Positions 10,038 to 18,967 of a stretch of 64,000 nucleotides of DNA are shown here, piece by piece. The notes under the pieces were generated by a model. It did not search any database, had not been told where the DNA came from, and saw only the letters and a program-made list of their open reading frames with translations. Both the position numbers and the translations under genes were made by a program. Origin of the DNA: Pengzhenrongella sp031582905 (GTDB lineage Bacteria > Actinomycetota > Actinomycetes > Actinomycetales > Cellulomonadaceae); contig NZ_CP133990.1 of assembly GCF_031582905.1 (NCBI RefSeq), positions 3,844,001-3,908,000 of the forward strand, given 5' to 3'. Every line of letters starts with the position of its first letter. Positions within the stretch are counted from its first letter, which is position 1.

Positions 10038-10197
10038 CCGGGACGGTGAGGCCCTGTGGTCAGCGGACGCCGCTCACCGGACGCTCGCGCCACGGAGCAC
10101 GGCAGCACGGTTGGCGGCGCCTCGTCCGTGGACGAGGGATTCCGGCGTCACCGTCGGCTGCGGTAGATGAACGTTCAATGACCAGCACGGTAGACGG

Positions 10198-10964
10198 GTG
10201 TCGGATGTGAGCGGGACCGAGCGGAGCGGGTCGGGCGAGGACGGGCGCCGCACCATGGACGTCGACGACGGCGTCGAGCGTGGGGAGCCGGCCCTCGACG
10301 CCGACGCCGGAGACGACGGAGCACGAGATCCGGAGGTCGATCCGCTGTCGGAGGATCCTCGAGTGCAGGCGCGGCTCGGCGAGGCGTACCCGACGCTCGA
10401 GAGGTTCCACGCCCTCCTCCGCGAGCAGGGTGTGCTGCGCGGGCTCATCGGTCCCCGCGAGGTCGGACGACTGTGGGAGCGTCACCTCCTCAACAGCGCC
10501 AGCCTGGCTCCGTACCTCCCCACTACTGGCACCGTGGTGGACGTCGGGTCAGGAGCGGGCCTGCCCGGTGTCGTCCTGGCCGCGCTCCTCCCGGGTACCG
10601 AGCTGGTGCTCCTGGAGCCGATGGAGCGACGCGTGACCTGGTTGACCGAGGTCACTCAGCAGCTCGGCCTGGACAACGTCACGGTGCGGCGAGGTCGCGC
10701 GGAGGAGCTCCACGGGGCGATCGCGGCCGACGCCGTGACTGCGCGAGCTGTCGCACCGATGGATCGCCTCGCGCGCTGGACCCTCCCCTGCTCCGGCCCG
10801 GCGGCTCGCTGGTGGTGCTCAAAGGACGACAGGCGGGCGCCGAGCTCGACGCGGCACGACACGTGCTACGCAAGCTGCGCGCCTCGTCGAGCGAGATCCT
10901 CACCGCTCCGACGCTGCCGGGCCTGGAGCCGACCACGGTCGTCCGGGTGACCAAGAGCGGCTGA
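10198..10964 (+). CDS. rsmG: 16S rRNA m7G527 methyltransferase RsmG (frameshifted)
   Basis: RsmG (GidB) uses S-adenosylmethionine to methylate G527 of 16S rRNA. The fold is clear: RERHLLNSASLAPYL-type LWERHLLNSASLAPYL, the SAM motif VVDVGSGAGLPGVVLA, and ELVLLEPMERRVTWL. The frame breaks at the C4 run 10785-10788. Adding a base gives ARWTLPLLRPGGSLVVLKG and the normal C-terminus, 255 aa in all. The start is uncertain: GTG 10198, GTG 10207 or ATG 10255, since the first ~60 residues are a poorly conserved acidic stretch. The 160-bp gap before it holds only a short palindrome, TGAACGTTCA, at 10168. Confidence 0.9.
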
Positions 10965-11599
10965 CCACAGCACACGCGCTGCTGCCGGATTCGCTCCGGT
11001 GGGTGCGGTCGACGGCCTGGCAGCCCGGTGTGGAGGGCTCGGCTTCAGCGCGATGCTTGCCTTAGGCAACGATTCTGACGATCTCCAGAAGAGATAGCGC
11101 GTCGGGTGTCGAGGTGGGCGCCGGCCGCCACCGTCTGCGCGGACGGTGCGGAGTCCGGCTCTGCAGACTGCCTGCGTCGGGAGTTGAAGCGTCCGGGGCG
11201 CTGACCGAGCCTCGATTCGGTGGGCGGCCGCCAACGCGCGCGCCACCCCTGCGCTGTGATCTGCGCACTGGCTGGCCTTGTGCCTTGTGCCTCCTTGCCC
11301 GACTGGCGCCCTGTGCGCTGCGACGGGGCCCCACGCCCAATGTCCCACGGACCCGAGACCTCGACGGCGACGCTCACGCTGAATCGGTGGGCGTGCGCCG
11401 TGCGACGAGCAGACAGTGAGGCGTGGTCCTCACGGAACAGATGAGGGGGAACTGGAGCTTCGAGAAGGCCCAGACGACACAGGCTGCGCAGGTTGCGTCG
11501 TCCGTTCCCCACGATCCGCCCTCTCGGGCAACGCGCGATGGACGGACGGTGTGTGGTGCCTGTCCGCCGCGGATGGCGGCGGCGCTTCGGGCCGCTGTG

Positions 11600-11613
11600 G
11601 TTCCACGTGGAAC
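11600..11613. promoter_or_regulatory. parS site 1
   Basis: GTTCCACGTGGAAC is a perfect 14-bp palindrome of the ParB-binding parS type (consensus TGTTTCACGTGAAACA; both half-sites here carry CC/GG variants). Confidence 0.85.
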
Positions 11614-11876
11614 GAGATCACAGCCTCCACCGCGGCCGTGGCGGTGTTCCTGGCGTCCCGAGCAGGCACGTGCATTGCTGCAAGGTCGTTGCTACAGCGG
11701 CTGGCGACCGGTGAGGGCGCGTGTCGGCGATCCATATGTGTGCTGTCCGACGGAACGCACGCCAGCGCGAGAGGCCTGCGGACACCGAACGCCTGATGCG
11801 TCACCCGGAGGGCGAGAAGCAGGCCAGATGGGAACGTTCCACCAGTCGTCGAGGTGGTGCGCATCGGGAAGGCGCC

Positions 11877-11890
11877 GTTCCACGTGGAAC
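11877..11890. promoter_or_regulatory. parS site 2
   Basis: A second perfect GTTCCACGTGGAAC palindrome, 277 bp from site 1, in the gene-free stretch before parA. Confidence 0.85.
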
Positions 11891-12780
11891 CACTCGTGGG
11901 GGCACTGCGCAACGAGCCCGAAGGAAGACGCAGTCCGGCCGTCGAGCCGTGCGAACCAACTTGAGCCACCCACTCCCCACGGATAGACCGTGCTTCCCGG
12001 TGCCTCGCTCGGGGCCGGGCGGGCGGATGACAGGCGTGGCGTGGCTAGCCGGCGTCCGTATCGGCGCTACCAGCCTGTCATATGGCCTGGCGAAACTGGC
12101 CCCGCCGCCTGTGCGCTTCGGAAGCAGCTCTGAACAAAAGGCCGTCCCGTGCTGACCAGTGGCCGACGCTCGTGACTACGTGACATGACAGAGACCTCTG
12201 AGACGTCCCTCTGCCGCTCCCGGGGACATGGCGCGGCGACGATGGTGGTCGCATAGCCCCTCGCCAGATCTGCTGCGATGTATCGCACCTGGAGCGCGAC
12301 GTCGCCGGGCTGCATGGTGACTCGGTCCTAGTCAGGCGGTCGCCCCCTCGGGCTAGTCACAGCAGATGTCTGAGCCCGGCCCGGCGGCACGTGGTGCTCC
12401 TTCGTAGGCGTGAATACCGAGCTCTGCGTCGTCGCCTCTGGACGCCACCGTGTCGGGCGTGGCAGCGCTGCACCACCGCTCCACTTCGCGACAACCCCGT
12501 CGCAGAGAAGGCGGCACGCTGCCTCTGAGCCGCCTCCATGACCCTCGCGGGTCCAGTCTTCACGGAGGCGTGCGCGTGACGACGGCGTGTGCTCTGGTGG
12601 CGGTCACACTCTGCGGAGCGCGGACGCGCTGGACGGCACGAAGCCTGTGCAGCAGCGTGGCGCATTGCCGCACGTGGCCTTCGACTGAGCACGACCTGTG
12701 TCGCCGCGCTGTTGTGCGTGGCGATGAGATCGACCAAGGCCGGCAGTGTGAAGGCGCTGTGCGCGCTGATGGATGACCCG

Positions 12781-12795
12781 TGTTCCACGTGAAAC
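12781..12795. promoter_or_regulatory. parS site 3
   Basis: TGTTCCACGTGAAAC has one consensus half-site (GTGAAAC) and one CC variant half-site. Confidence 0.85.
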
Positions 12796-13161
12796 GCCAC
12801 CGGCGGTGAAGTGCGCCGGCAACGATTTGCGCACGCGTGTCGTGGAACTTCAGTCAGATCGACCTCCAACAGAACCGCCCTTGCGGGGCCTCGGACACGT
12901 CCTCGTCCCGGAAGAGGACTGGTCGACCTAGCCACCTCATCGGAGGCACTTGTCCATCAGCATGGTGCCCGGTGGGCGCGACGGCGGACGCTCGACGTAT
13001 GCATCGTCGGTTCTACGGGGACGACCCACGGCTCACCGTGTTGTTCGGGCTACTTGTCGATTCGCGGGGCTGTACGCATGGCCGGCTCCAGGTCAAGCAA
13101 GTGTCGCCGCACGCCATACAGATGACACGCGAAGTCCGAAGTGGCCACGAGTGCGCAATTG

Positions 13162-13175
13162 GTTCCACGTGGAAC
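13162..13175. promoter_or_regulatory. parS site 4
   Basis: GTTCCACGTGGAAC, a perfect palindrome 40 bp from site 5. Confidence 0.85.
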
Positions 13176-13201
13176 GAGCGCCTCCTGTGCCCTCTCGATC
13201 C

Positions 13202-13216
13202 TGTTCCACGTGAAAC
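13202..13216. promoter_or_regulatory. parS site 5
   Basis: TGTTCCACGTGAAAC, paired closely with site 4; the two sites are about 40 bp apart centre to centre. Confidence 0.85.
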
Positions 13217-13585
13217 CGGCCAGGCCCACCGCGGCGTGGAGCGGGTGCTCAGGATGTATAGGTAGCGCGTGCTGCTCATCTCGATCGGTGAGGCACAGCG
13301 GCGTGGGCATCGCCGGCATGGTGGCCGAAACAGTGAGTGGCGCGGATCGCGCCACGTGCCCCTGGTGGTGGAGTGCGCCGGGGCGAGCGACGCGAGCGAC
13401 GACCGAGCACCGCGTGGGTGCGTGCGGCGTGGTGAGCTGCGGCGGTCCTCGTGCGCAGGCGCGACGAGCTGGGTCGTGGCCATGCATCGTGCATCAGCAC
13501 AGGCGCAACCGTGGCCTCACGGCACGACGTCGTACGGGGGTCTGCGTCGGCGGAGTGGCGCGGCTGCGTCCGTCGGGACGCGGGA

Positions 13586-13597
13586 TAGAGTCTCGCG
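13586..13597 (+). promoter_or_regulatory. parA: Leaderless-type -10 element before parA
   Basis: TAGAGT (13586-13591) fits the TANNNT -10 pattern and is followed after 6 nt by GTG 13598. This spacing places the transcription start at or next to the start codon, as in leaderless actinobacterial mRNAs. Confidence 0.5.
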
Positions 13598-14725
13598 GTG
13601 GTCGCGAACGAGCGAGGCGGGATGAAGGATCTTGATGGCGTGGAAGACGTGAGAGGCCAGAGCGCTGGGACGCACGGCATCGGCGACGGGACCGGGCGTT
13701 CCGGACCCCGGGCCCGTGACAGCGTTCCACGTGAAACCGGTGGACCGGACGACCTGCGACGTGCCGCACTGGTCGACAGCCTGCCGGACGGCGATGAGAC
13801 GACTCCCTTGATGGCCGAGCTCGCTCGGGACGCTCGTCGGCGCATCGAGTTGCGTGGTCGTCGGTTCCCCCGACCGCCGGCGACTCGCGTGCTCACGGTC
13901 GCAAATCAGAAGGGTGGGGTCGGGAAGACCACGACGAGCGTGAACCTGGCGGCCGCGCTCGCCAAGGGCGGGCTCAACGTCCTCGTGATCGACAACGACC
14001 CGCAAGGAAATGCGTCCACTGCCCTGGGCATCGAGCACCGCAGCGGTACGCCGTCCGTGTACGAGGTACTGGTGGACGACGCGCCTCTCGCCTCGGCTGT
14101 CCGGACGTGCCCGGACTTCGCCAATTTGTGGTGCGTACCGGCCACGATCGACCTGTCAGGTGCGGAGATCGAGCTCGTCTCGATGGATTCACGTGAAACA
14201 CGACTACGAACCGCGCTGGACACCTACCTGTCCGAACGTGACGCCAGCGGCCAGGACCCCATCGACTACGTCTTCATCGACTGCCCACCCTCCCTGGGTC
14301 TTCTCACGGTGAATGCCTTCGTGACGGCGCGGGAGGTGCTCATCCCGATCCAGTGCGAGTACTACGCGTTGGAGGGCCTGAGCCAGCTGCTGAACACCGT
14401 GGAGCTGATGCGCGCGCACCTGAACGCCGAACTTCGGGTCAGCACGATCCTGCTGACCATGTACGACGCCCGGACCAACTTGGCTCAGCAGGTGGCTGCG
14501 GAGGTGCGTGAGCACTTCCCCGACATCACGCTCCGGACCACGGTCCCGCGGTCGGTACGCATCTCGGAGGCCCCGGGGTACGGCCAGACGGTGATCAGCT
14601 ACGACGCCGGCTCCAGCGGAGCCCTCGCGTACCTCGAAGCGGCTCGCGAGCTGGCAGTCCGCGGTGTCGAACCGGATCAGGCACCCACCTCGACGACGAC
14701 GACGAAGGACGATGGACATGAGTGA
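13598..14725 (+). CDS. parA: Chromosome partitioning ATPase ParA (Soj)
   Basis: ParA dimerises with ATP on the nucleoid and moves ParB-parS complexes, segregating new origins. The 375-aa product has a variable, polar ~95-residue N-terminus, then the deviant Walker A VANQKGGVGKTTTSVNLAAAL with its signature Lys, the A' box DNDPQGNAST, and Walker B DYVFIDCPPSLGLL. GTG 13598 is chosen for its leaderless -10; ATG 13622 with GAGGCGGG before it is a real alternative. Two parS sites lie inside the gene. The 3' end overlaps parB. Confidence 0.96.
   Translation: MVANERGGMKDLDGVEDVRGQSAGTHGIGDGTGRSGPRARDSVPRETGGPDDLRRAALVDSLPDGDETTPLMAELARDARRRIELRGRRFPRPPATRVLTVANQKGGVGKTTTSVNLAAALAKGGLNVLVIDNDPQGNASTALGIEHRSGTPSVYEVLVDDAPLASAVRTCPDFANLWCVPATIDLSGAEIELVSMDSRETRLRTALDTYLSERDASGQDPIDYVFIDCPPSLGLLTVNAFVTAREVLIPIQCEYYALEGLSQLLNTVELMRAHLNAELRVSTILLTMYDARTNLAQQVAAEVREHFPDITLRTTVPRSVRISEAPGYGQTVISYDAGSSGALAYLEAARELAVRGVEPDQAPTSTTTTKDDGHE
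13724..13737. promoter_or_regulatory. parS site 6, inside parA 5' region
   Basis: GTTCCACGTGAAAC lies in the variable N-terminal coding part of parA, where it encodes part of SVPRETGG. Confidence 0.85.
14185..14200. promoter_or_regulatory. parS site 7, inside parA
   Basis: GGATTCACGTGAAACA keeps the TTCACGTGAA centre of the parS consensus, with one imperfect outer half. It encodes MDSRET in ParA. Confidence 0.75.
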
Positions 14726-15881
14726 GAAGCGACGCGGCCTCGGACGGGGCCTGGGTGCCCTGATCCCGACAGCGAGTGATGCACAGCGGCCGGTCGACGT
14801 GTTCTTCCCGGACGTGACTGGCGCTGCTGCCGCGGCGGCCGCGGCGAAGGCAGCAGCGGCAGGTGCTGTGGACACGGCTGCGTCGGACAACCCGGCGGTG
14901 CGCGCGGATGAGGGTGGGGTGAGGGGTGCCAACACCGCCACGATTCTGGTCCAGGAGGCCGGTGACGAAGTACCGGACGACGAGCCGATCAGCAGCCCGC
15001 AGGGGGACGACGTTCCACGTGGAACGGGAGACCTCGTGCCCGTGCCGGGTGCGCGGTTCGCCGAGCTGCCCGTGGACTCCATCCGGCCGAACTCCCGCCA
15101 GCCTCGGACGGTGTTCGACGAGGATGCACTCGAGGAGCTCACCGTCTCGATCCGCGAGATCGGGGTGCTGCAGCCGATCGTGGTGCGGCCCGCGCGGGAT
15201 GACGAGTCCGGCTACGAGCTGATCATGGGCGAGCGCCGTTGGCGCGCGACTCAGCGCGCTGGATTGCCGACCGTGCCCGCAATCGTGCGTGACACGGACG
15301 ATGCCGACCTGCTTCGTGACGCGCTCCTGGAGAACCTCCACCGCAGCGAGCTCAACCCCTTGGAGGAGGCGGCGGCGTACCAGCAGCTCCTCGACGACTT
15401 CGGGTGCACGCACGACGAGCTCGCGACCCGGATCTCCCGGTCGAGGCCGCAGATCTCCAACACCTTGCGCCTGCTGCGTCTGCCACCGCTCGTGCAGCGC
15501 CGGGTCGCCGCGGGAGTGCTCTCTGCCGGCCATGCGCGCGCACTGCTCGGACTGACGGACGGAGCAGCCATCGAACGACTCGCGCAGCGGATCGTCGCCG
15601 AGGGTCTGTCGGTGCGCGCGACGGAGGAGATCGTGTCGCTCGGCGGCGACCCGGAGCGTCCGGTCAGCGCGAGCAGACGCTCACGCGGTGGCCACCGGGC
15701 GGACGCCGTCGACGAGCTTGCCGCTCGTCTCTCGGACCGGTTCGAGACGCGGGTCAAGATCGCGCTTGGGAAAAGTAAAGGGCGCATCACAGTGGAGTTC
15801 GCATCGGTGCAGGATCTCAACCGGATCCTGTCGACCCTGTCACCTGCGGACGCGGGTGTGCTGGCCGCCCCTGAGGACTGA
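14718..15881 (+). CDS. parB: Chromosome partitioning protein ParB (Spo0J)
   Basis: ParB is a CTPase clamp that loads at parS and spreads on DNA. The 387-aa product begins MSEKRRGLGRGLGALIP, then an Ala-rich linker, then the ParB N-domain (IRPNSRQPRTVFDEDALEEL, with the CTP-binding GERRWRAT), the helix-turn-helix (LATRISRSRPQISNTLRLL) and a C-terminal dimerisation region. ATG 14718 overlaps the parA stop and has AAGGAC 7 nt upstream; ATG 14712 is too close to that site. A parS palindrome lies in the linker. Confidence 0.96.
   Translation: MSEKRRGLGRGLGALIPTASDAQRPVDVFFPDVTGAAAAAAAAKAAAAGAVDTAASDNPAVRADEGGVRGANTATILVQEAGDEVPDDEPISSPQGDDVPRGTGDLVPVPGARFAELPVDSIRPNSRQPRTVFDEDALEELTVSIREIGVLQPIVVRPARDDESGYELIMGERRWRATQRAGLPTVPAIVRDTDDADLLRDALLENLHRSELNPLEEAAAYQQLLDDFGCTHDELATRISRSRPQISNTLRLLRLPPLVQRRVAAGVLSAGHARALLGLTDGAAIERLAQRIVAEGLSVRATEEIVSLGGDPERPVSASRRSRGGHRADAVDELAARLSDRFETRVKIALGKSKGRITVEFASVQDLNRILSTLSPADAGVLAAPED
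15011..15026. promoter_or_regulatory. parS site 8, inside parB
   Basis: CGTTCCACGTGGAACG is a 16-bp perfect palindrome within the low-complexity linker of parB, encoding DVPRGTG. Confidence 0.85.
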
Positions 15882-15903
15882 CGCCGTGAGCGACTGGCAG
15901 CGC

Positions 15904-15934
15904 CCCGTGGGACGCCACGCCGGCGTCCCACGGG
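15904..15934. terminator. Bidirectional terminator between parB and ddl
   Basis: A perfect 13-bp stem (CCCGTGGGACGCC with its complement) around a 5-nt loop lies between the converging parB and ddl genes, 23 nt after the parB stop. There is no T-tract on either side. The rest of the 168-bp gap shows nothing. Confidence 0.65.
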
Positions 15935-16049
15935 CGGTGCCCGGCGTGTCCGGGGGCGACCCGGCGGTGGACCGCGCCACGCGACGTGACGTGGGCAGCG
16001 CGTGTCGGCGCACGGTACGACGCAGGCACGGCGGTAGTGCTGAACCAGG

Positions 16050-17115
16050 TCAGCGCGGTGCGACGGCCTCAGCGGCGAGCGCGAGCTCGACGAGGTCGCG
16101 GTACATCGACCCCAGGTCGTGGCCCCCGGCGGCTGCTGCCTGGGGGAAGAGCGACGTCTCGGTCATGCCCGGGGCGACGTTCACCTCGAGGAAGTGCGGG
16201 ATGCCGTCGTCGTCGACGATGAGGTCCGTCCGCGACAGGTGACGCAGGCCGAGGGCGCGGTGCGCGGTGACGGCCATCGCGGCGACCGCCGCCTCCTCGC
16301 CCGGGTCGAGCCGGGCAGGGACGAAGTACTCGGTGCGGCCCGGGTTGTACCGCGCGTCGTAGTCGTACGGGCCGTCGGTGACGATCTCCACCCCCGGCAG
16401 CGCATGGACGCCGTCGGGGCCCTCGACGACGCTCACGGCCACCTCGCGGCCCTCGACGGCACGCTCGACCAGCGCGGTGTCGCCGTAGGAGAACGCGTCG
16501 ACCATGGCGCGTGCGAGCTCGGGGGCGCTGGTGACGAGGGTGACGCCGAGGGCGGACCCCGCGTGACGGCTTCACGACGAGCGGGAGCCCGAGACGGTCG
16601 ACGATCGCGTCGAGGACCCGCCCTGCGCCGAGCTCGCGGAACAGGCTCTGCGGGAGCGTGACGAACGCCGGCGTGGACAGCCCGGCGCGCGAGACGACCG
16701 TCTTCGCCACCGGCTTGCTCCACGCCAGTCGGCTGGCCCGTGGGTCCGTGCCGAGGTACGGGATGCGCAGCAGCTCCAGCACGTCCCGCACCGATCCGTC
16801 CTCCCCGGTGGCACCGTGCAGGAGCGGCCACACGAGGTCGGGGCGCGTCTGCGTGAGCGCGGGGATGAGGTCGGCGTCGACGTCGTGCACCGTGACCTCG
16901 ATGCCTGCACCGCGCAGGGCCTCGGCGACGCGGCGCCCTGAGCGCAGCGAGACGTCCCGTTCGTGGGACAGGCCACCGGCCAGCACCACGACGCGCGGGC
17001 CGGGCGCGGCGGCAGGATCCGGGCCGGCCGGGGCTCGCGTGCTGGAGGCACCGGTGGACGACGCCGCGGTGGGCTCGGCCGTCGACGGCTCGGCGGGGAT
17101 GGGGGCAGGGGTCAC
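16050..17115 (-). CDS. ddl: D-alanine--D-alanine ligase (ATP-grasp; frameshifted)
   Basis: Ddl joins two D-alanines for the peptidoglycan stem peptide. Visible are the N-domain (VVVLAGGLSHERDVSLRSGR), the lid-side WPLLHGATGEDGSVRDVLEL, the ATP-grasp LPLVVKPSRG, and the C-domain with VARYNPGRTEYFVPA-like DARYNPGRTEYFVPARL and FLEVNVAPGMTE, whose Glu and Asn bind Mg. The frame breaks at the C4 run 16557-16560 by +1 or -2. Adding two G gives the family KPSRGGSALGV and 355 aa. GTG 17115 has GAGAGG 8 nt upstream. The N-terminal ~40 residues are Pro/Ala-rich. Confidence 0.9.
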
Positions 17116-17155
17116 GTCGGGATCCTCTCGTCGGTTGGGCCGGCCGGGCGAGGCG

Positions 17156-18543
17156 TCACGCCAGGTCGGGACCGGGGGCCTGCACGTCGCGCGCGGGCCG
17201 CGTCCCGGACGTCCCGAACAGCGACACGAGCTCGCTCTCACCGGCGACGACGCCCGCGAGCCGGCGCACGCCTTCGCGGATCCGGTCCGGGGTGGGGAAG
17301 CAGAACGACAGCCGCATGTGGTCGGTGCCGCGGTCGTCGAAGTAGAAGGCCGTCCCCGGGACGTAGGCCACGCGCGCGGTGACGGCACGGGGCAGCATGG
17401 CGCGGGCGTCGAGACCGTCCGGCAGGCGCACCCAGGTGTAGAAGCCGCCGTCGGGCACGGTCCACGACGCGTCCGGGAGGTGCTCGGCGAGGGCGCCGAC
17501 CATCGCGTCACGCCGCTCGCGGTACAGCTCCCGGAACGACTTGATCTGGCCCTTCCAGTCGCAGGTGGCGAGGTAGGTCGAGATCGCCAGCTGGGACGCG
17601 TTGGAGGGGCTGAGGATGGCGGACTCGCTGGCCAGCACGAGCTTCTCGCGCACGGCGTGGGGCGCGACCGCCCACCCGACGCGGTAGCCGGGCGCGAACG
17701 TCTTCGAGAACGAGCCGAGGTAGATGACGCCGTCGGCCTCGAGGGAGCGCAGCGCGGGCAGCGGGTCGTGGGAGAAGCCCAGCAGCCCGTAGGGGTTGTC
17801 CTCGAGGACCAGCACGCCGTGGCGGCGCGCGATCTCGAGAACCTGCGGCCGGCGCTCGGCGGACATCGTGACGCCGGCCGGGTTGTGGAAGTTGGGGACG
17901 GTGTAGAGCAGCTTGACCCGGCGCCCCTCGCGCTCGAGCGCGGTGAGCGTCTCCTCGAGCGCAGCCGGGACGAGGCCGTGCTCGTCGAGCGGGACGTGGA
18001 CGACGTCGGCCTCGTAGGCGCGGAACACGCCCAGCGCCCCGACGTAGGACGGCGCCTCCGCGACGACGACGTCGCCCGGGTCGACGAAGATCCGGGTCAC
18101 CAGGTCGAGCGCCTGCTGGCTGCCGGTCGTGACGACGACGTCGTCGGGGTGGGCCTCGATGCCCTCGAGGCGCATCACCTCGAGGATCTGCTCGCGGAGG
18201 GTCTCGTCACCCTGCCCCGACCCGTACTGCAGGGCGGTCGTCCCCCGCGTCGCGACGACGTGCCGGCTCATGTCGGCCAGGACGTCGAGCGGGAGCCCCT
18301 CGAGGTACGGCATGCCGCCCGCGAGCGAGACGACCTCGGGGCGGTTGGCGACGGCGAACAGCGCCCGGATCTCCGAGGCACGCATCGCGTGGGCGCGGTC
18401 GGCGTACGCGTGCAGCCACGGGTCCAGGCGGGTGCCGTGCGCACCGGAGCCGTCGCCGGTCGAGGGGTGGAGGGGCGACACGCGCTGGGTGGCGGCGGCC
18501 CCGGTGGGGGCAGCGCACCTGCCCCGTGCGTCTCGGAGGTCAT
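17156..18543 (-). CDS. PLP-dependent aminotransferase, class I/II (frameshift near start)
   Basis: This fold-type I aminotransferase resembles the 2-aminoadipate/LysN-like group; its substrate is unknown. The PLP lysine lies in IYLGSFSKTFAPGYRVGW, and YGSGQGDETLREQI, LYTVPNFHNPAGVTMS and the C-terminal MRLSFCFPTPDRIREG match the family. As written the frame has no good start. Adding one base to the G5 run at 18506-18510 links it to ATG 18543 (MTSETHGAGALPP), giving 462 aa. The start lies 9 nt past the terminator hairpin of trxA, so it likely has its own promoter inside or before that region. Confidence 0.85.
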
Positions 18544-18551
18544 CCCCGAGT

Positions 18552-18585
18552 GTCGCACGCCGGGAACGTCGTCCCGGCGTGCGAC
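18552..18585 (-). terminator. trxA: Terminator downstream of trxA
   Basis: A perfect 14-bp stem, GTCGCACGCCGGGA with its complement, and a 6-nt loop lie 14 nt past the trxA stop and just before the aminotransferase start. Confidence 0.65.
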
Positions 18586-18598
18586 CACGCGACACGTC

Positions 18599-18967
18599 TC
18601 AGGGTGTGAGCAGCGTCGTCTCGATCTGCTGGACCAGGAACGGCTTGGGCCGCGCGCCGACGACCGTGTCGACGAGCTCGCCGTCCCGGACGAAGTGCAT
18701 CGTCGGGATGGAGACGATGCCGTAGTCGGCGGCGACGCGCGTGTTCTCGTCGGTGTTGACCTTGACGATCTTCACGCGGCCCGCGTAGGTCTGCGCGAGC
18801 TCGTCGAGGACGGGCGCGACCATGCGGCACGGCCCGCACCACGGGGCCCAGAAGTCGACCACGACGGGGACGTCGGACTCGAGCACCTCGGCGCGGTAGG
18901 TGTCGTCGGTCGCGTGCACCGGCGCCGCGGGCGTGGCGGACGACCCGGAGGTGGGGGTGGCGGTCAT
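18599..18967 (-). CDS. trxA: Thioredoxin
   Basis: Thioredoxin reduces protein disulfides in the cytoplasm using electrons from TrxB. The 122-aa product has the active site VVVDFWAPWCGPCRMVAPVL, the cis-proline SIPTMHFVRDGE and the normal fold length after an Ala/Thr-rich N-terminus of ~18 residues. ATG 18967 overlaps the trxB stop (ATGA), so the pair is one operon. A strong terminator follows. Confidence 0.96.
   Translation of the reverse strand: MTATPTSGSSATPAAPVHATDDTYRAEVLESDVPVVVDFWAPWCGPCRMVAPVLDELAQTYAGRVKIVKVNTDENTRVAADYGIVSIPTMHFVRDGELVDTVVGARPKPFLVQQIETTLLTP

Larger units (their letters stand above)
10965..13585. other. 2.6-kb stretch without a convincing gene, carrying parS sites
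   Basis: Between rsmG and parA, normally adjacent, lie about 2,600 bp in which open frames on either strand lack family motifs and the regular composition of the flanking genes. None has a good start, hydrophobic core or recognisable domain. What is seen is five parS-type 14-mers at 11600, 11877, 12781, 13162 and 13202. The likely role is a centromere-like ParB loading zone. A decayed gene cannot be excluded. Confidence 0.7.

Noticed and set aside
10168..10177. TGAACGTTCA palindrome before rsmG, possible LexA or other operator
   Set aside because: Too short and not matching the actinobacterial LexA consensus with its 4-nt spacer.
11430..11969. 179-aa minus-strand frame and similar open frames in the rsmG-parA gap
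   Set aside because: No domain, poor start sites and compositions unlike neighbouring genes; high GC produces long chance frames.
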